From NCBI GenBank assembly GCA_903934285.1, contig CAIZNN010000110.1, positions 1 through 34,739 on the forward strand: DNA of 34,739 bases, given 5' to 3'. Position numbers and translations under genes: made by a program. Positions 6,762 to 14,573 of this stretch are shown in pieces. This DNA is from Akkermansiaceae bacterium. GTDB taxonomy: Bacteria > Verrucomicrobiota > Verrucomicrobiia > Verrucomicrobiales > Akkermansiaceae. The notes beneath the pieces were generated by a model. That model did not search any database. It was not told the origin of the DNA and saw only the letters and a program-made list of their open reading frames with translations. Position 1 is the first letter of the stretch, and each line of letters starts with the position of its first letter.

Positions 6762-8603
6762 ATGAGCTATAAAAAACTGCCTCTTCGAGGCGAATGTTGT
6801 TGTGCCTTGGCACTTGCCGCCCTGCTGCTTCCGGTTTCCGCCAGCGCGGAGGTGGAAAATGAATTGTCACCCTTGGTCGTTTCGGCGCTGCGCATCCCGC
6901 AGCCCGCAGCCGCCGTCACCTCCACGGTGACCGTGCTCGACCCGCAAGCGCTGCAAGACCGCGGGTTGCTGCAATTGCGCGAGGCCCTGAATGAAGCGCC
7001 CGGCGTGATCGCCACATCCACCGGCGGCCAGACCGGCGCCTTGGGTGCCTTGTTCATCCGTGGCACCACCACCGCCTATTCGCAAATGGTGGTGGATGGC
7101 ATGCGCTTGGGCGATTCGTCCTCCTCGCTGGGCAATTTCCTCGGTGCCAGCAGGGTTTATGATGTTGGCCGCCTGGAGATTTTGCGCGGCCCGCAAGGGG
7201 CGATCTATGGCGGCGAAAGCGTCGGCGGCGTGCTGTGGATGGAAACACCCCGCGGCTCCGGCCAACCCCACGGCTCAGTCACCGGCGAAGGTGGCTCGTT
7301 CGGCTCGGTGTCGCTCCATGCCATGCATCAGGGCGAAGTGGCCGATCTGTCGTATTTCCTCGCCGGGGGTTATGAGGAAACCGCCAACGACTCACCCCAT
7401 CAGGATTTTCACCAAAGCCAGATCGCGTTGCGCCTGGAGGCCAAAATCAATAAACTCTGGACCCTCGGCACCACCTACCGCGGATTTGAAAATTCCTATG
7501 AAAATGGCACCGCTTCCGATGACCGCGTGCATGAGGCCCTCGCCACGGTGCAAGCCACCGGCGTCATCTCCGACCGTTGGACCACCCGCTTTCATGTCGG
7601 GTTCCAGCAGGAAGCTTATGACAGCGACTACCATGTTGGCGACTACGGTTCCGACGTGGAAGCGACCGCCATCTCCACCGATCAACGCATCGTTCTCAAC
7701 GACCAGCTGCTGCTGTTGGCCACCGCCTTCGTCCACCACAACTCGTATGACAGCGCCTCGGTGGATGATTGGTCGAACAGCCGCACCGACGACGCGTGCG
7801 ACCGCTATGGCGTGGGTGCCGCCCTCGAGTGGAGCCCCACTGCGGAACTCACCGCCAGTGGCGCACTGCGCTGGGAGGACTACGATACTTACGGCAGCGA
7901 ATTGACCTGGCGCATCGGTACGGCCTATCAAATCAACCGCAGCGGCACCACCCTCCGCGGCGGCGTGGGCACCTCGTTCCGCACCCCGACCTTTCTCGAT
8001 CTGTATGGGTCGACTTGGAGCGACCCCAATCCGGATCTGGTTGCCGAAGATGCGCTGGGCTGGGATCTGGGCGTCGTCCAAAAACTCACCGACCACCATC
8101 AACTCGAAGTCACTTGGTTCCGCAACCAGATCAAAAACCAGATCAAATTTCTCTCCGACCCGTTCCCGAGCTGGGGCGGCCGATCGGTGAACCTGCCCGG
8201 CACCACCCCAACCCAAGGGCTGGAAGTCGGCCTCAACGGCGCCTGGCTCGAGCGCACCCTCGCCTACCGGGTGGCATGGACCATGCTGGCAAAATGCCTC
8301 GCCGATCAGCCGCGCAATGCGGTCAATGCCTCGTTTGATTGGAAACCGACCACCCCGGCGCTGATCGGTATCGGGCTGTCCCATCTATCCGAGCATTCCT
8401 GGGGCGGCGATCCCATCGGTGCCTACACCTTGGCGCGGGTTTATGCCTCCTATCAAGTCACCGACACCCTCAAACTCCACGCCCGCGTCGAAAACCTCTT
8501 CAACCAGGACTACGAATTATCCAACCCGTCCCCAGGCTGGGGTGGCACCCCCGTCAAAGGCGCGGGCACCGGGGTTTATGCGGGGGTGACCTTCGATTGG
8601 TAA
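6762..8603 (+). CDS. btuB: BtuB-like TonB-dependent outer-membrane receptor (corrinoid uptake)
   Basis: 613 residues, almost exactly the length of E. coli BtuB. The signal peptide is about residues 1-29. A TonB-box-like LSPLVVSA follows at 35-42, then a plug domain (about 50-165) with ALGALFIRGTTT, VVDGMRLGD and EILRGPQGAIYGGESVGGV. After that comes a beta-barrel with many alternating aromatic stretches, and the chain ends in VTFDW, the usual C-terminal aromatic for outer-membrane barrel insertion. The riboswitch directly upstream is the main argument that the ligand is vitamin B12 or another corrinoid; without it the plug alone would only say TonB receptor. No btuCDF genes are visible in the window. 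A CTAACAA heptamer abuts the ATG. The 3' end overlaps a convergent gene by 28 bp. Confidence 0.85.
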   Translation: MSYKKLPLRGECCCALALAALLLPVSASAEVENELSPLVVSALRIPQPAAAVTSTVTVLDPQALQDRGLLQLREALNEAPGVIATSTGGQTGALGALFIRGTTTAYSQMVVDGMRLGDSSSSLGNFLGASRVYDVGRLEILRGPQGAIYGGESVGGVLWMETPRGSGQPHGSVTGEGGSFGSVSLHAMHQGEVADLSYFLAGGYEETANDSPHQDFHQSQIALRLEAKINKLWTLGTTYRGFENSYENGTASDDRVHEALATVQATGVISDRWTTRFHVGFQQEAYDSDYHVGDYGSDVEATAISTDQRIVLNDQLLLLATAFVHHNSYDSASVDDWSNSRTDDACDRYGVGAALEWSPTAELTASGALRWEDYDTYGSELTWRIGTAYQINRSGTTLRGGVGTSFRTPTFLDLYGSTWSDPNPDLVAEDALGWDLGVVQKLTDHHQLEVTWFRNQIKNQIKFLSDPFPSWGGRSVNLPGTTPTQGLEVGLNGAWLERTLAYRVAWTMLAKCLADQPRNAVNASFDWKPTTPALIGIGLSHLSEHSWGGDPIGAYTLARVYASYQVTDTLKLHARVENLFNQDYELSNPSPGWGGTPVKGAGTGVYAGVTFDW

Positions 8604-9559
8604 GCGCCGCGTCGCAATACCAAATGGCAGATCCAGGTGCTGAGCCCCAGTGCGGCCAGCGGCAACAGGCCTGAACGCAGGTTGTCGCCTATCCACCACC
8701 ATGCCAACGGGCCCGCCACCACTTTCACATGGGTCAGGTGGAAAACTTTGAACGCAATGACCCACCCGCTGTGCATGCCCATGCACAGCCACAGCCGCCC
8801 GGTGCGCAGGCGCGCACCGGCCAGAATCCAGCCGATGGTGAACAAGGTGAGGAAATCCGCCACCACAAACCGCGGATCGGTGAAATGCAGCAGAATGCCG
8901 CCAAGGTGACGGAAGCCCGCCAGCGCGGCTAACGGCTCCGCCATGCCGTCGCCCGGCGGTGCCAGAAAATGTAAAAACGCAAACACCAACGAACTGCCGA
9001 GCGCCGCCGCCAACGGCTGGGCGACCCGGAGCCAGAGCCCGAGCAAAAGCCCGCGGAATAGCCATTCCTCCACCACCGACACCACCACCGCCGGCAACAC
9101 CGCCTGGCTCAGCAACCGCGTGGCGCCAGGCACCACCGGCGCGGCCGTGAACGCCCCCAACCCCGTCAGCACCACCCCCAACCCGCATACCGCCCCGCAG
9201 GCAATCACCGCACCTAACAACCCTTGCGCCGCGCCGCTCTGCCACGTCCCCGGCCCCGGCGCGCCGCCCGGCCACACCCGTTCGCCGGGATGACGCAAGG
9301 CCCTGAGTCGGCGGAACATCACCGGCAGCAAAATCAGCGCCGCCAGCAACAGGCTGCGGTTAAAAAACCGCCCGAATGTGGCCCGCCGGCAGGCCATGCC
9401 CAACCACCCGGCCACCCCCGTGTACCCCTGCGCTTGAGCCAGCTCCGCAAACTCCCGGCCCCCCTGATAGAGCCACGGCGCAATCCCCGCCGCCAGCACC
9501 AACGACGCCACCACCCACAGCACCACCGCCCCTGCCTCGGATCGTACAAATCGTGTCAC
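8576..9559 (-). CDS. CPBP (Abi/CAAX-type) intramembrane glutamic protease
   Basis: 327 residues with about eight hydrophobic helices. The catalytic signatures of the CPBP family (PF02517) are visible: the EEWLFRG motif (glutamate pair followed by Arg) near the middle, FAFLHF on the next helix, and HSGWVIAFKVFHLTH near residue 270. In the family these residues form the intramembrane glutamate protease centre. In bacteria the proteins process or modify membrane proteins or peptides and are often linked to bacteriocin self-immunity, but here the substrate is unknown. The gene is convergent with btuB, and the last 28 bp of the two frames overlap. It contains a TTG-TTA pair inside a TTGTTAG heptamer at 9214-9220. 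Confidence 0.85.
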   Translation of the reverse strand: MTRFVRSEAGAVVLWVVASLVLAAGIAPWLYQGGREFAELAQAQGYTGVAGWLGMACRRATFGRFFNRSLLLAALILLPVMFRRLRALRHPGERVWPGGAPGPGTWQSGAAQGLLGAVIACGAVCGLGVVLTGLGAFTAAPVVPGATRLLSQAVLPAVVVSVVEEWLFRGLLLGLWLRVAQPLAAALGSSLVFAFLHFLAPPGDGMAEPLAALAGFRHLGGILLHFTDPRFVVADFLTLFTIGWILAGARLRTGRLWLCMGMHSGWVIAFKVFHLTHVKVVAGPLAWWWIGDNLRSGLLPLAALGLSTWICHLVLRRGAYQSKVTPA

Positions 9560-9949
9560 GCCCGCAGTGTGTGGCCGATTGCCACCACTTGTCCAGTGAC
9601 GCCTGCGCCAGCTCGCAACAGGCCGCGACTGCGTCTCCGCCGCGTGCGCCGCGTGCCGCGTGCCGCTCGCCGAGAATCAACCGCTTCATCGCAACCGATG
9701 CCGGGGTGTCAACCAGAATTTCATTAGCAGGACACTCCTGTAAAATCGAGACACTCCTGTAAAATCGAACCGCTTCATCGCAACCGATGTCCGGGCGTCA
9801 ACCAGAATTTCATTTGCAGGAGTCTCCTGTAAAATTGCAGGAGTCTCCTGTAAAATTGTCCTGTCGTTCACCTGGCGGCGGGAGCGGACCATTGCATTGT
9901 AGCGTTCCAGGGGGCATTTTGCCGGGGAGCGGCACACCGCGCCGCGACA
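9560..9949. other. 390-bp intergenic stretch with repeats, no convincing gene
   Basis: This gap between the CPBP protease and the rhodanese holds the nested tandem repeat described separately (9675-9857). Outside it the sequence is GC-rich with no recognisable promoter or RNA. An 83-codon minus-strand frame (9686-9937) translates the repeat itself and is not accepted as a gene. Confidence 0.6.
9675..9857. repeat. Nested tandem repeat: 89-bp unit containing 19-21 bp sub-repeats
   Basis: An ~89-bp unit beginning AACCGCTTCATCGCAACC occurs at 9679 and again at 9768, with a few substitutions. Each unit ends in its own tandem pair. In the first, GACACTCCTGTAAAATCGA is repeated at 9731 and 9750 (period 19). 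In the second, GCAGGAGTCTCCTGTAAAATT is repeated at 9816 and 9837 (period 21). The sub-repeat of the second unit includes the palindrome CAGGAGTCTCCTG. The minus strand of each unit contains an AGGAG-like block followed by ATGAAATTCTGG. Confidence 0.9.
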
Positions 9950-10324
9950 TCAGTTTTCACTCGGGGTGCCGAGGATGTCCCTGGCACGGGAGAGTGACCC
10001 CAGATTGAAGACCTTGGCGTAGCCGATGGCGCGCAGCTTGCGCACGGCCATGGCACTGCGCATGCCGCTCTGGCAATGCAACAACACCACCTGGTTTTTG
10101 TCAGGCACCCGCAGCGGCACGGCGCTTTCAATCATTTCCAGAGGGATGTTCAACGTGTTGGGCAAATGCTCGGCACTGAACTCGCCGGGGCTGCGCACGT
10201 CGATGACCACCGCGCCCTTCTTCAAATGCTCGCGGGCCTCTTTGGGTGATAGCTGGCCGCTTTGTTTCAGCAGCAAAACGATTACGACAAGCGCCGCGAT
10301 GACTAGCAGGATGGTCCATTTCAT
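9950..10324 (-). CDS. Membrane-anchored rhodanese-like protein
   Basis: 124 residues from the ATG at 10324, chosen because it starts a membrane anchor (MKWTILLVIAALVVIVLLL); the longer open frame upstream has no coding character. Residues about 30-120 form one rhodanese domain with VVIDVRSPGEFSAEHLPNTL and the active-site loop HCQSGMRSAMA. The catalytic Cys is in the usual CxxxxR loop, so sulfur transfer or persulfide handling is plausible. The N-terminal helix would place it on the inner membrane; the side is not certain. It has no operon partner. Confidence 0.85.
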   Translation of the reverse strand: MKWTILLVIAALVVIVLLLKQSGQLSPKEAREHLKKGAVVIDVRSPGEFSAEHLPNTLNIPLEMIESAVPLRVPDKNQVVLLHCQSGMRSAMAVRKLRAIGYAKVFNLGSLSRARDILGTPSEN

Positions 10325-10973
10325 GGTTTGAGCGTTGCGGTGAATTTTAGTCGCCCCCCCGTACTTGCGCCCGGCACCAATGTCAAGCCCGCGGCCGGAA
10401 TTCAGGCGCGCCCGGTCCCACCCCCAGATTGGACCCTTCAACCATGCCGCTGCTGAAGAACTTTTTGGCCTTGGAATAGTTCATGAGCACACACTCCCCC
10501 CAGGCGGCCAGCGCGGGACTGCGATGGTGACCGGCTGGGTGAAGAGTGTTCGGCAGGATGCCGAACACAGCCGGCGGGACGCCGGCGCTCCCCAAAACCG
10601 CAGGGCGAAAAAGCGCAGGCATCCTGCGATAGTGGATAGAGGGTCGCAGATAGCGGATCGCAGATGAAGAGAGCACTCTTTCACCAACGAGTCTCAATCT
10701 TCAATCCACGCTCCACGATCCCGATTCCGCCTCACTGCTCGCCGTGGAGCGTGGTCAGGGCGTAGGGGCTGCAACGGGTTGGCCTGGGGCAGCGGCCTGG
10801 ACGTGACGCAGCATCATGGGATCATCCTAAAAAAGGCAAAGGGAACCGGTTGGGGTGGCGTTTTTTCCTGATTGGATGCGGGGTTGCATCAGGTGTATGC
10901 AATTTTCCAGCATTGGTGTTCCAACCGGGAAAATTCTTGAACAATTCTCCCCGCCGCCCACGTAACCATCGCC
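10325..10973. other. 650-bp non-coding stretch with REP-like hairpins
   Basis: No frame here looks coding. It contains two adjacent perfect hairpins, listed separately at 10548-10586, short direct repeats of CGCAGAT around 10645-10665, and an A-rich patch followed by a T6 run (about 10828-10867) with no strong stem. The rest is unassigned. Confidence 0.55.
10548..10586. repeat. Pair of REP-like hairpins
   Basis: GTTCGGCA-gga-TGCCGAAC (10548-10566) is a perfect 8-bp stem. Three bases later GCCGGC-gggac-GCCGGC (10570-10586) forms a second. The layout resembles the stem-loops at 22363-22385 and 28368-28407, whose arms read GGGCAnGATGCCC or GGGCATCTTGCCC, so they may be members of one dispersed palindromic family. 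Confidence 0.6.
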
Positions 10974-11153
10974 GTGCCTCATGTCAAACCGATTTTCGCC
11001 ATCGTGTCGATCGCCTGCGGGGTGGTCGCGATGGCGCGTGGTTCGTGGGATGCGCTGGGCGGGTTTTCCGCCAGCCTCTCCTGCATGGCTGGCGTTGCCG
11101 CGGCGGGAAATTCTGCTGCGGCGGTGAAGTTAGATAACAACAAATCATCATGA
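10974..11153 (+). CDS. Small hypothetical protein, possibly exported or membrane-bound
   Basis: 59 residues from a GTG at 10974, ending in a TGA that overlaps the ATG of the zinc-ribbon gene by 4 nt (ATGA). This overlap is the main reason to believe the gene. The protein has one hydrophobic segment (VKPIFAIVSIACGVVAMA, about residues 4-21), then a Gly/Ala/Ser-rich stretch with one Cys, and a polar tail ending AAVKLDNNKSS. There is no clear ribosome-binding site in front of the GTG, and the start could be an ATT further upstream. I recognise no family. Confidence 0.4.
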   Translation: MPHVKPIFAIVSIACGVVAMARGSWDALGGFSASLSCMAGVAAAGNSAAAVKLDNNKSS

Positions 11154-11434
11154 AATGCCCTGTATGCACTGAACCCGACCTGGTGATGACCGACCGCCAA
11201 GGCGTGGAAATTGACTATTGCCCCAAATGCCGCGGAGTGTGGCTGGACCGGGGTGAGCTCGACAAAATCATCGAGCGTGCGGCATCCATCCCGGCCCCGC
11301 AGGCGGCGCCGGGCTACCGCGGCGAGCCCCAAGGATACTCCAAACACGACGATCACCACGACGAACATGGCGGCTTCGACAAACATGGCCAGCCGCGTCG
11401 CAAAAAATCGTGGCTGGCGGAAATGTTTGACTAA
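11150..11434 (+). CDS. TFIIB-type zinc-ribbon protein
   Basis: 94 residues. The first ~45 residues are the zf-TFIIB domain (PF13453): MKCPVC, then YCPKCRGVWLDRGELDKII, with the four zinc cysteines in two CxxC pairs and the characteristic WLDRGEL. The rest is a hydrophilic tail rich in His, Asp and Lys (SKHDDHHDEHGGFDKH) ending RRKKSWLAEMFD, which recurs at the C-terminus of this family. The molecular role of the family is not known. Translation is probably coupled to the small ORF upstream through the ATGA overlap. Its stop codon lies inside a CTAACAA heptamer (11431-11437). Confidence 0.9.
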   Translation: MKCPVCTEPDLVMTDRQGVEIDYCPKCRGVWLDRGELDKIIERAASIPAPQAAPGYRGEPQGYSKHDDHHDEHGGFDKHGQPRRKKSWLAEMFD

Positions 11435-11477
11435 CAACCGCCGCCGCCATCGCTCTTCACCTGCATTGCACGGGGGG

Positions 11478-11564
11478 TGCACATCAGACAACTCACACGA
11501 GGCCAAGGCACTCAAGCGGATACTCTCCGCCATCGACACATATATCGACGACCAGGCTGCCTAA
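11478..11564 (+). pseudogene. Possible C-terminal gene remnant
   Basis: One frame reads HEAKALKRILSAIDTYIDDQAA before a TAA. This looks like the amphipathic end of a real protein rather than random GC-rich translation, but no plausible start or upstream domain exists. Family unknown. The surrounding 11435-11687 is otherwise empty. Confidence 0.2.
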
Positions 11565-11687
11565 AAAAGTTGACTCAAAATGATCGACTTCGTCGATTCA
11601 AGGACTCTAGAATTTGCTTGCGGGGTGAGTGTGCATGGCAAAGCCGGTGGCAGACTGGAGGGCGGGAAAACCCGGGTTGCTTGGCCC

Positions 11688-14225
11688 TTATTGCAGGGTT
11701 GGCTGGGCAAGTTCGCCGCCGAGTTGGGCCTCGCCACCCGCTTGCTCGTAAACGCCGTAGAACTGGCAGACCGAGTCCAGCCACGTCACGATGCGGCACA
11801 TTTCGTCGGCGGTGAGCTTCACGCCGTGATGGCCTTTTTGAAGCAGTGGGTAGAGTTTTGAGGCGCGCGCGCCGAAGCTGCCGGGCGTGGTGCGGTAGAA
11901 CTGCGGCGAGTTCCAGTCGTTTCGCGCGCCGTAGGAGGTGAAGCCGTAAGGCTCCGCGAGACTCAGGTACGAGGCGTAATAGCGCGACGCCTTGTTCATC
12001 CAGCCGCCGGCGGCGAGGGTCACCACCTCGCGGTCCAAGCGCGGCGGGACTTTCTCACCGGCCTGCGCGGACTTGATTTTCTCCGCGTGGCAGGCGACGC
12101 AACGCATGTCGAGGACCGGCTGGACCAGCCGCGGGAAACTGAACGGGTTGGAGCCCTCGGGGCCGGGCGTCAACACGGACGGCGCGCGCTTCATGGCCAG
12201 CGGCGTGGCTGCGGGCGCGAGTTGCGGCACGGCGGTCGTGGGCTCGTGGCAACCCAGGCACGACATGGTTTCGCCCGCAACGAAGGCGGTGGCGGAGCGC
12301 ATGGACTGCACGGCGCAGCCATTCGCGTCCAGCGCCTGGAAAAAGACCTCCACGCCCGCGGGCACCGTGAAGTGGGCGCTGCCGTCCTTCTCCACCGGAG
12401 CCGTGCCAAGCACCACGCGCGCCAGATTGATCGAGTCGGACCCCTCCGGGATCTGGATGCCGATGTTTTGCGCCACCTCCTCCGAGGCCACGGAGAGCGG
12501 GAAGATCTGCCAGACGCGCAGCGCCGTGATGACGGTGTTTGCGGGCCACGGCTGCCGGCTCTTGTAAACGTCCGCAATGGTCACGGTGGCCTCGCCGCGC
12601 TCGCCCGCCTTGAGCGGCTTGCGCTGTTCGGGAATCACCGGCGGCCGCGGCGTCGCGCGCAGCGGCATGGGGCTCAGGCAGGCGATGCCGGGATCGCGGT
12701 AGACCAGCTCCTTGTTGCCGAACTGGTCCAACAGGTAGAGGCCGAACACCTGCGGCTCGGCCACGCCCTTGACCTCGGCGGGCTCGTAGGCGCACAGGTA
12801 ATACTTCTCGCTCAGGGGCCAGGCGGTGCCGTAGGTCGGCGAGCCGTTCTGGCTCTCCGGGAAGCCGGCGTCCGGGGTGAGCCGCTTGACGGGCGCCATG
12901 GCGTCATCGTCCGCCACGCGCGGGTCGATCACGAGCAGCGAGCCGAATGCCTGCCCGTGATGCGGCGCGGCGGTCGAAACGAGGCTGTGCGAGCCGGGGA
13001 TGGGGCGGGTGTCGAGCTCCATGTCGGCGCGCTTATAGCGGAACGAGTAGTTGCCATGCACCGGCCGCGGGTTGCGCCCATCCGGCGTGGTGACCCACGG
13101 GTGGTGCGCGGTGCAGCCGTGGCGGTCCACGTAGTCCCAGCGCGTCCAGAGCAGCAGGCCGTCGTGCGTCACGGCGGGCGACCACTCGTTGGTCTCGTGG
13201 TGGCTCAGGCAGCGGATGTCCGAGCCGTCGCTCGCCAGGTCAAACAGCGTGAAGGTGGGACAAAAGCGTCCGCAGCGCAGATAGCCGCCGCGCCGCTCGG
13301 AGATGAAGGCGATGCGGTCCGCCGGCGTGAAGCAGGGCTGGAAGTCGTTGAAGGTGCCGTCGGTGAGCTGGGTGAGGAGCGAACCGTCCGCGCCGACCGA
13401 GAAGAGATGGTAGCAGAAGCCCTGCTCCCAGTGGCCGTCCTGCGCGTGGTTGAGGTGGCTGATGTGGCGGCGCGAGCCGACGCCCTCGACGTAGGCGAAG
13501 GCGACGGTCTTGCCGTCGAACGAGACTGCGGGCGAAAGCAGCGAGCCGCCGTCCTTGCCCTGCGTGGCACGAGTGCCGAAAGCGAGCGGTTGGCCTTTCA
13601 TCCGGCCGGCGGCGACGCGTGCGTCAGCCAGGACGTCGCGCAGCCCGGGCGAGGTGCCGAACGGGTCGGAGAGCGCGAAGAGCCCGCCGCCGGAGCGCTG
13701 CTGCTGGCCGTAGAACTGGTCGCAACAGTGCTCCATCACGCCGCGCACCTCGCGCTTGATGAAAAGCAATTCCTTGAAGTCGAGCAGGGGGTTGGCGAAG
13801 GCGATCCGGCGGCGCAGGGGCAAGAGTCGGTCGAAGAGCGCGCGCCGTGCGGCGGCGTTTTCGGGCGCGGCGGCGGCCGCCTCGGCGCGCAGGGCGTCGA
13901 GCCCGCGCCGCTCGGCGTCGAGGTCACGCGCGCCGGGCAGGGCACGCACGTCGGCCAACAGCGCGGTGGTGCGCCGCAGCAGAATGTCGAGCGGGTCGCG
14001 GTCGGCGGCGGTCACCAGCGCCTCCGCGCAGAAGGTCTCGGGCGCGAACGACGCGAACCGCGCCTTCTGTGTCAGGTCATGCGTGAGGAAGGCCCACTGG
14101 CGGCCGGCCTCACCTGCGGGATAGGCCGCGCCCGGCGCGGGCGGCGTGAGCCACTCGGAAGCGCCGCACGAGGCGGCCCACAACATCCCTGTCAACCCCA
14201 AAACCGACGTCAGCAACAGCTTCAT
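11688..14225 (-). CDS. HzsA-like beta-propeller protein with two c-type haem motifs
   Basis: 845 residues from the ATG at 14225, which starts an export signal (MKLLLTSVLGLTGMLWAAS) with a possible lipobox Cys; the frame is open a further 115 codons upstream but that part is not coding. The first ~210 mature residues are helical, with MEHCCDQFYGQQQ near the end. About 230-560 is a WD40/TolB-like propeller with SFDGKTVAFAY, RIAFISERRGG and SPAVTHDGLLLWTRWDY. The C-terminal part has CLGCH (about 656-660) and CVACH (709-713), two CxxCH haem c sites. The architecture matches the hydrazine synthase alpha-subunit-like family (HzsA middle domain) of verrucomicrobia and planctomycetes. Most members are not in hydrazine metabolism, so a periplasmic redox role is inferred only. 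Confidence 0.75.
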   Translation of the reverse strand: MKLLLTSVLGLTGMLWAASCGASEWLTPPAPGAAYPAGEAGRQWAFLTHDLTQKARFASFAPETFCAEALVTAADRDPLDILLRRTTALLADVRALPGARDLDAERRGLDALRAEAAAAAPENAAARRALFDRLLPLRRRIAFANPLLDFKELLFIKREVRGVMEHCCDQFYGQQQRSGGGLFALSDPFGTSPGLRDVLADARVAAGRMKGQPLAFGTRATQGKDGGSLLSPAVSFDGKTVAFAYVEGVGSRRHISHLNHAQDGHWEQGFCYHLFSVGADGSLLTQLTDGTFNDFQPCFTPADRIAFISERRGGYLRCGRFCPTFTLFDLASDGSDIRCLSHHETNEWSPAVTHDGLLLWTRWDYVDRHGCTAHHPWVTTPDGRNPRPVHGNYSFRYKRADMELDTRPIPGSHSLVSTAAPHHGQAFGSLLVIDPRVADDDAMAPVKRLTPDAGFPESQNGSPTYGTAWPLSEKYYLCAYEPAEVKGVAEPQVFGLYLLDQFGNKELVYRDPGIACLSPMPLRATPRPPVIPEQRKPLKAGERGEATVTIADVYKSRQPWPANTVITALRVWQIFPLSVASEEVAQNIGIQIPEGSDSINLARVVLGTAPVEKDGSAHFTVPAGVEVFFQALDANGCAVQSMRSATAFVAGETMSCLGCHEPTTAVPQLAPAATPLAMKRAPSVLTPGPEGSNPFSFPRLVQPVLDMRCVACHAEKIKSAQAGEKVPPRLDREVVTLAAGGWMNKASRYYASYLSLAEPYGFTSYGARNDWNSPQFYRTTPGSFGARASKLYPLLQKGHHGVKLTADEMCRIVTWLDSVCQFYGVYEQAGGEAQLGGELAQPTLQ

Positions 14226-14573
14226 TTTTCTTGTTGGGAATTTGTTTTTGAGGTGGAGGCGGTTGTGATGCAGTGCGGCATTAATCCCCCGATCCTTGGC
14301 AAGGTGCAGGCGAACAGTCCGCAATATCGGTTCATCCTTCGCAGCGTTCTTATCATGATGGTGGTGGTGGATCGGCGCGGGAAATCCGCCTCGATTCAAC
14401 GGGGGCGAGGGAGGCGATATTTCAAAAATCCGGGAAACAGGAGGAGAAAGGACATCGAACATCCCGATGCGCCTGCGGGATGTCCGCGCCGGCGCCTGGA
14501 TCGCGAATGTTTCGCCTTGGTGACCTGCGGATGCAACAGGCGGGGACGCCCAATACTGTTCGGTTATCATGCA
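14226..14573. other. 348-bp intergenic region with one perfect hairpin
   Basis: There is no gene here. ACATCCCG (14459-14466) and CGGGATGT (14476-14483) form a perfect 8-bp stem with a 9-nt loop between the end of the GH31 gene and the HzsA-like gene. There is no T-tract on either side, so it is not a standard intrinsic terminator. The region just before the HzsA-like ATG is A-rich on the coding strand and lacks an AGGAG motif. Confidence 0.5.

Noticed and set aside
9686-9937. 83-codon minus-strand ORF across the tandem repeats
   Set aside because: Its translation merely repeats the nested DNA repeat (TGVSRFYRSV, ILQETPA) and has no conserved domain.
10828-10870. Possible terminator with a T6 run
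   Set aside because: The stem before the T-run is weak and no gene ends immediately upstream.
14459-14483. Perfect hairpin between GH31 and the HzsA-like gene as a terminator
   Set aside because: No T-rich run follows on either strand; it is kept only as an unassigned hairpin.
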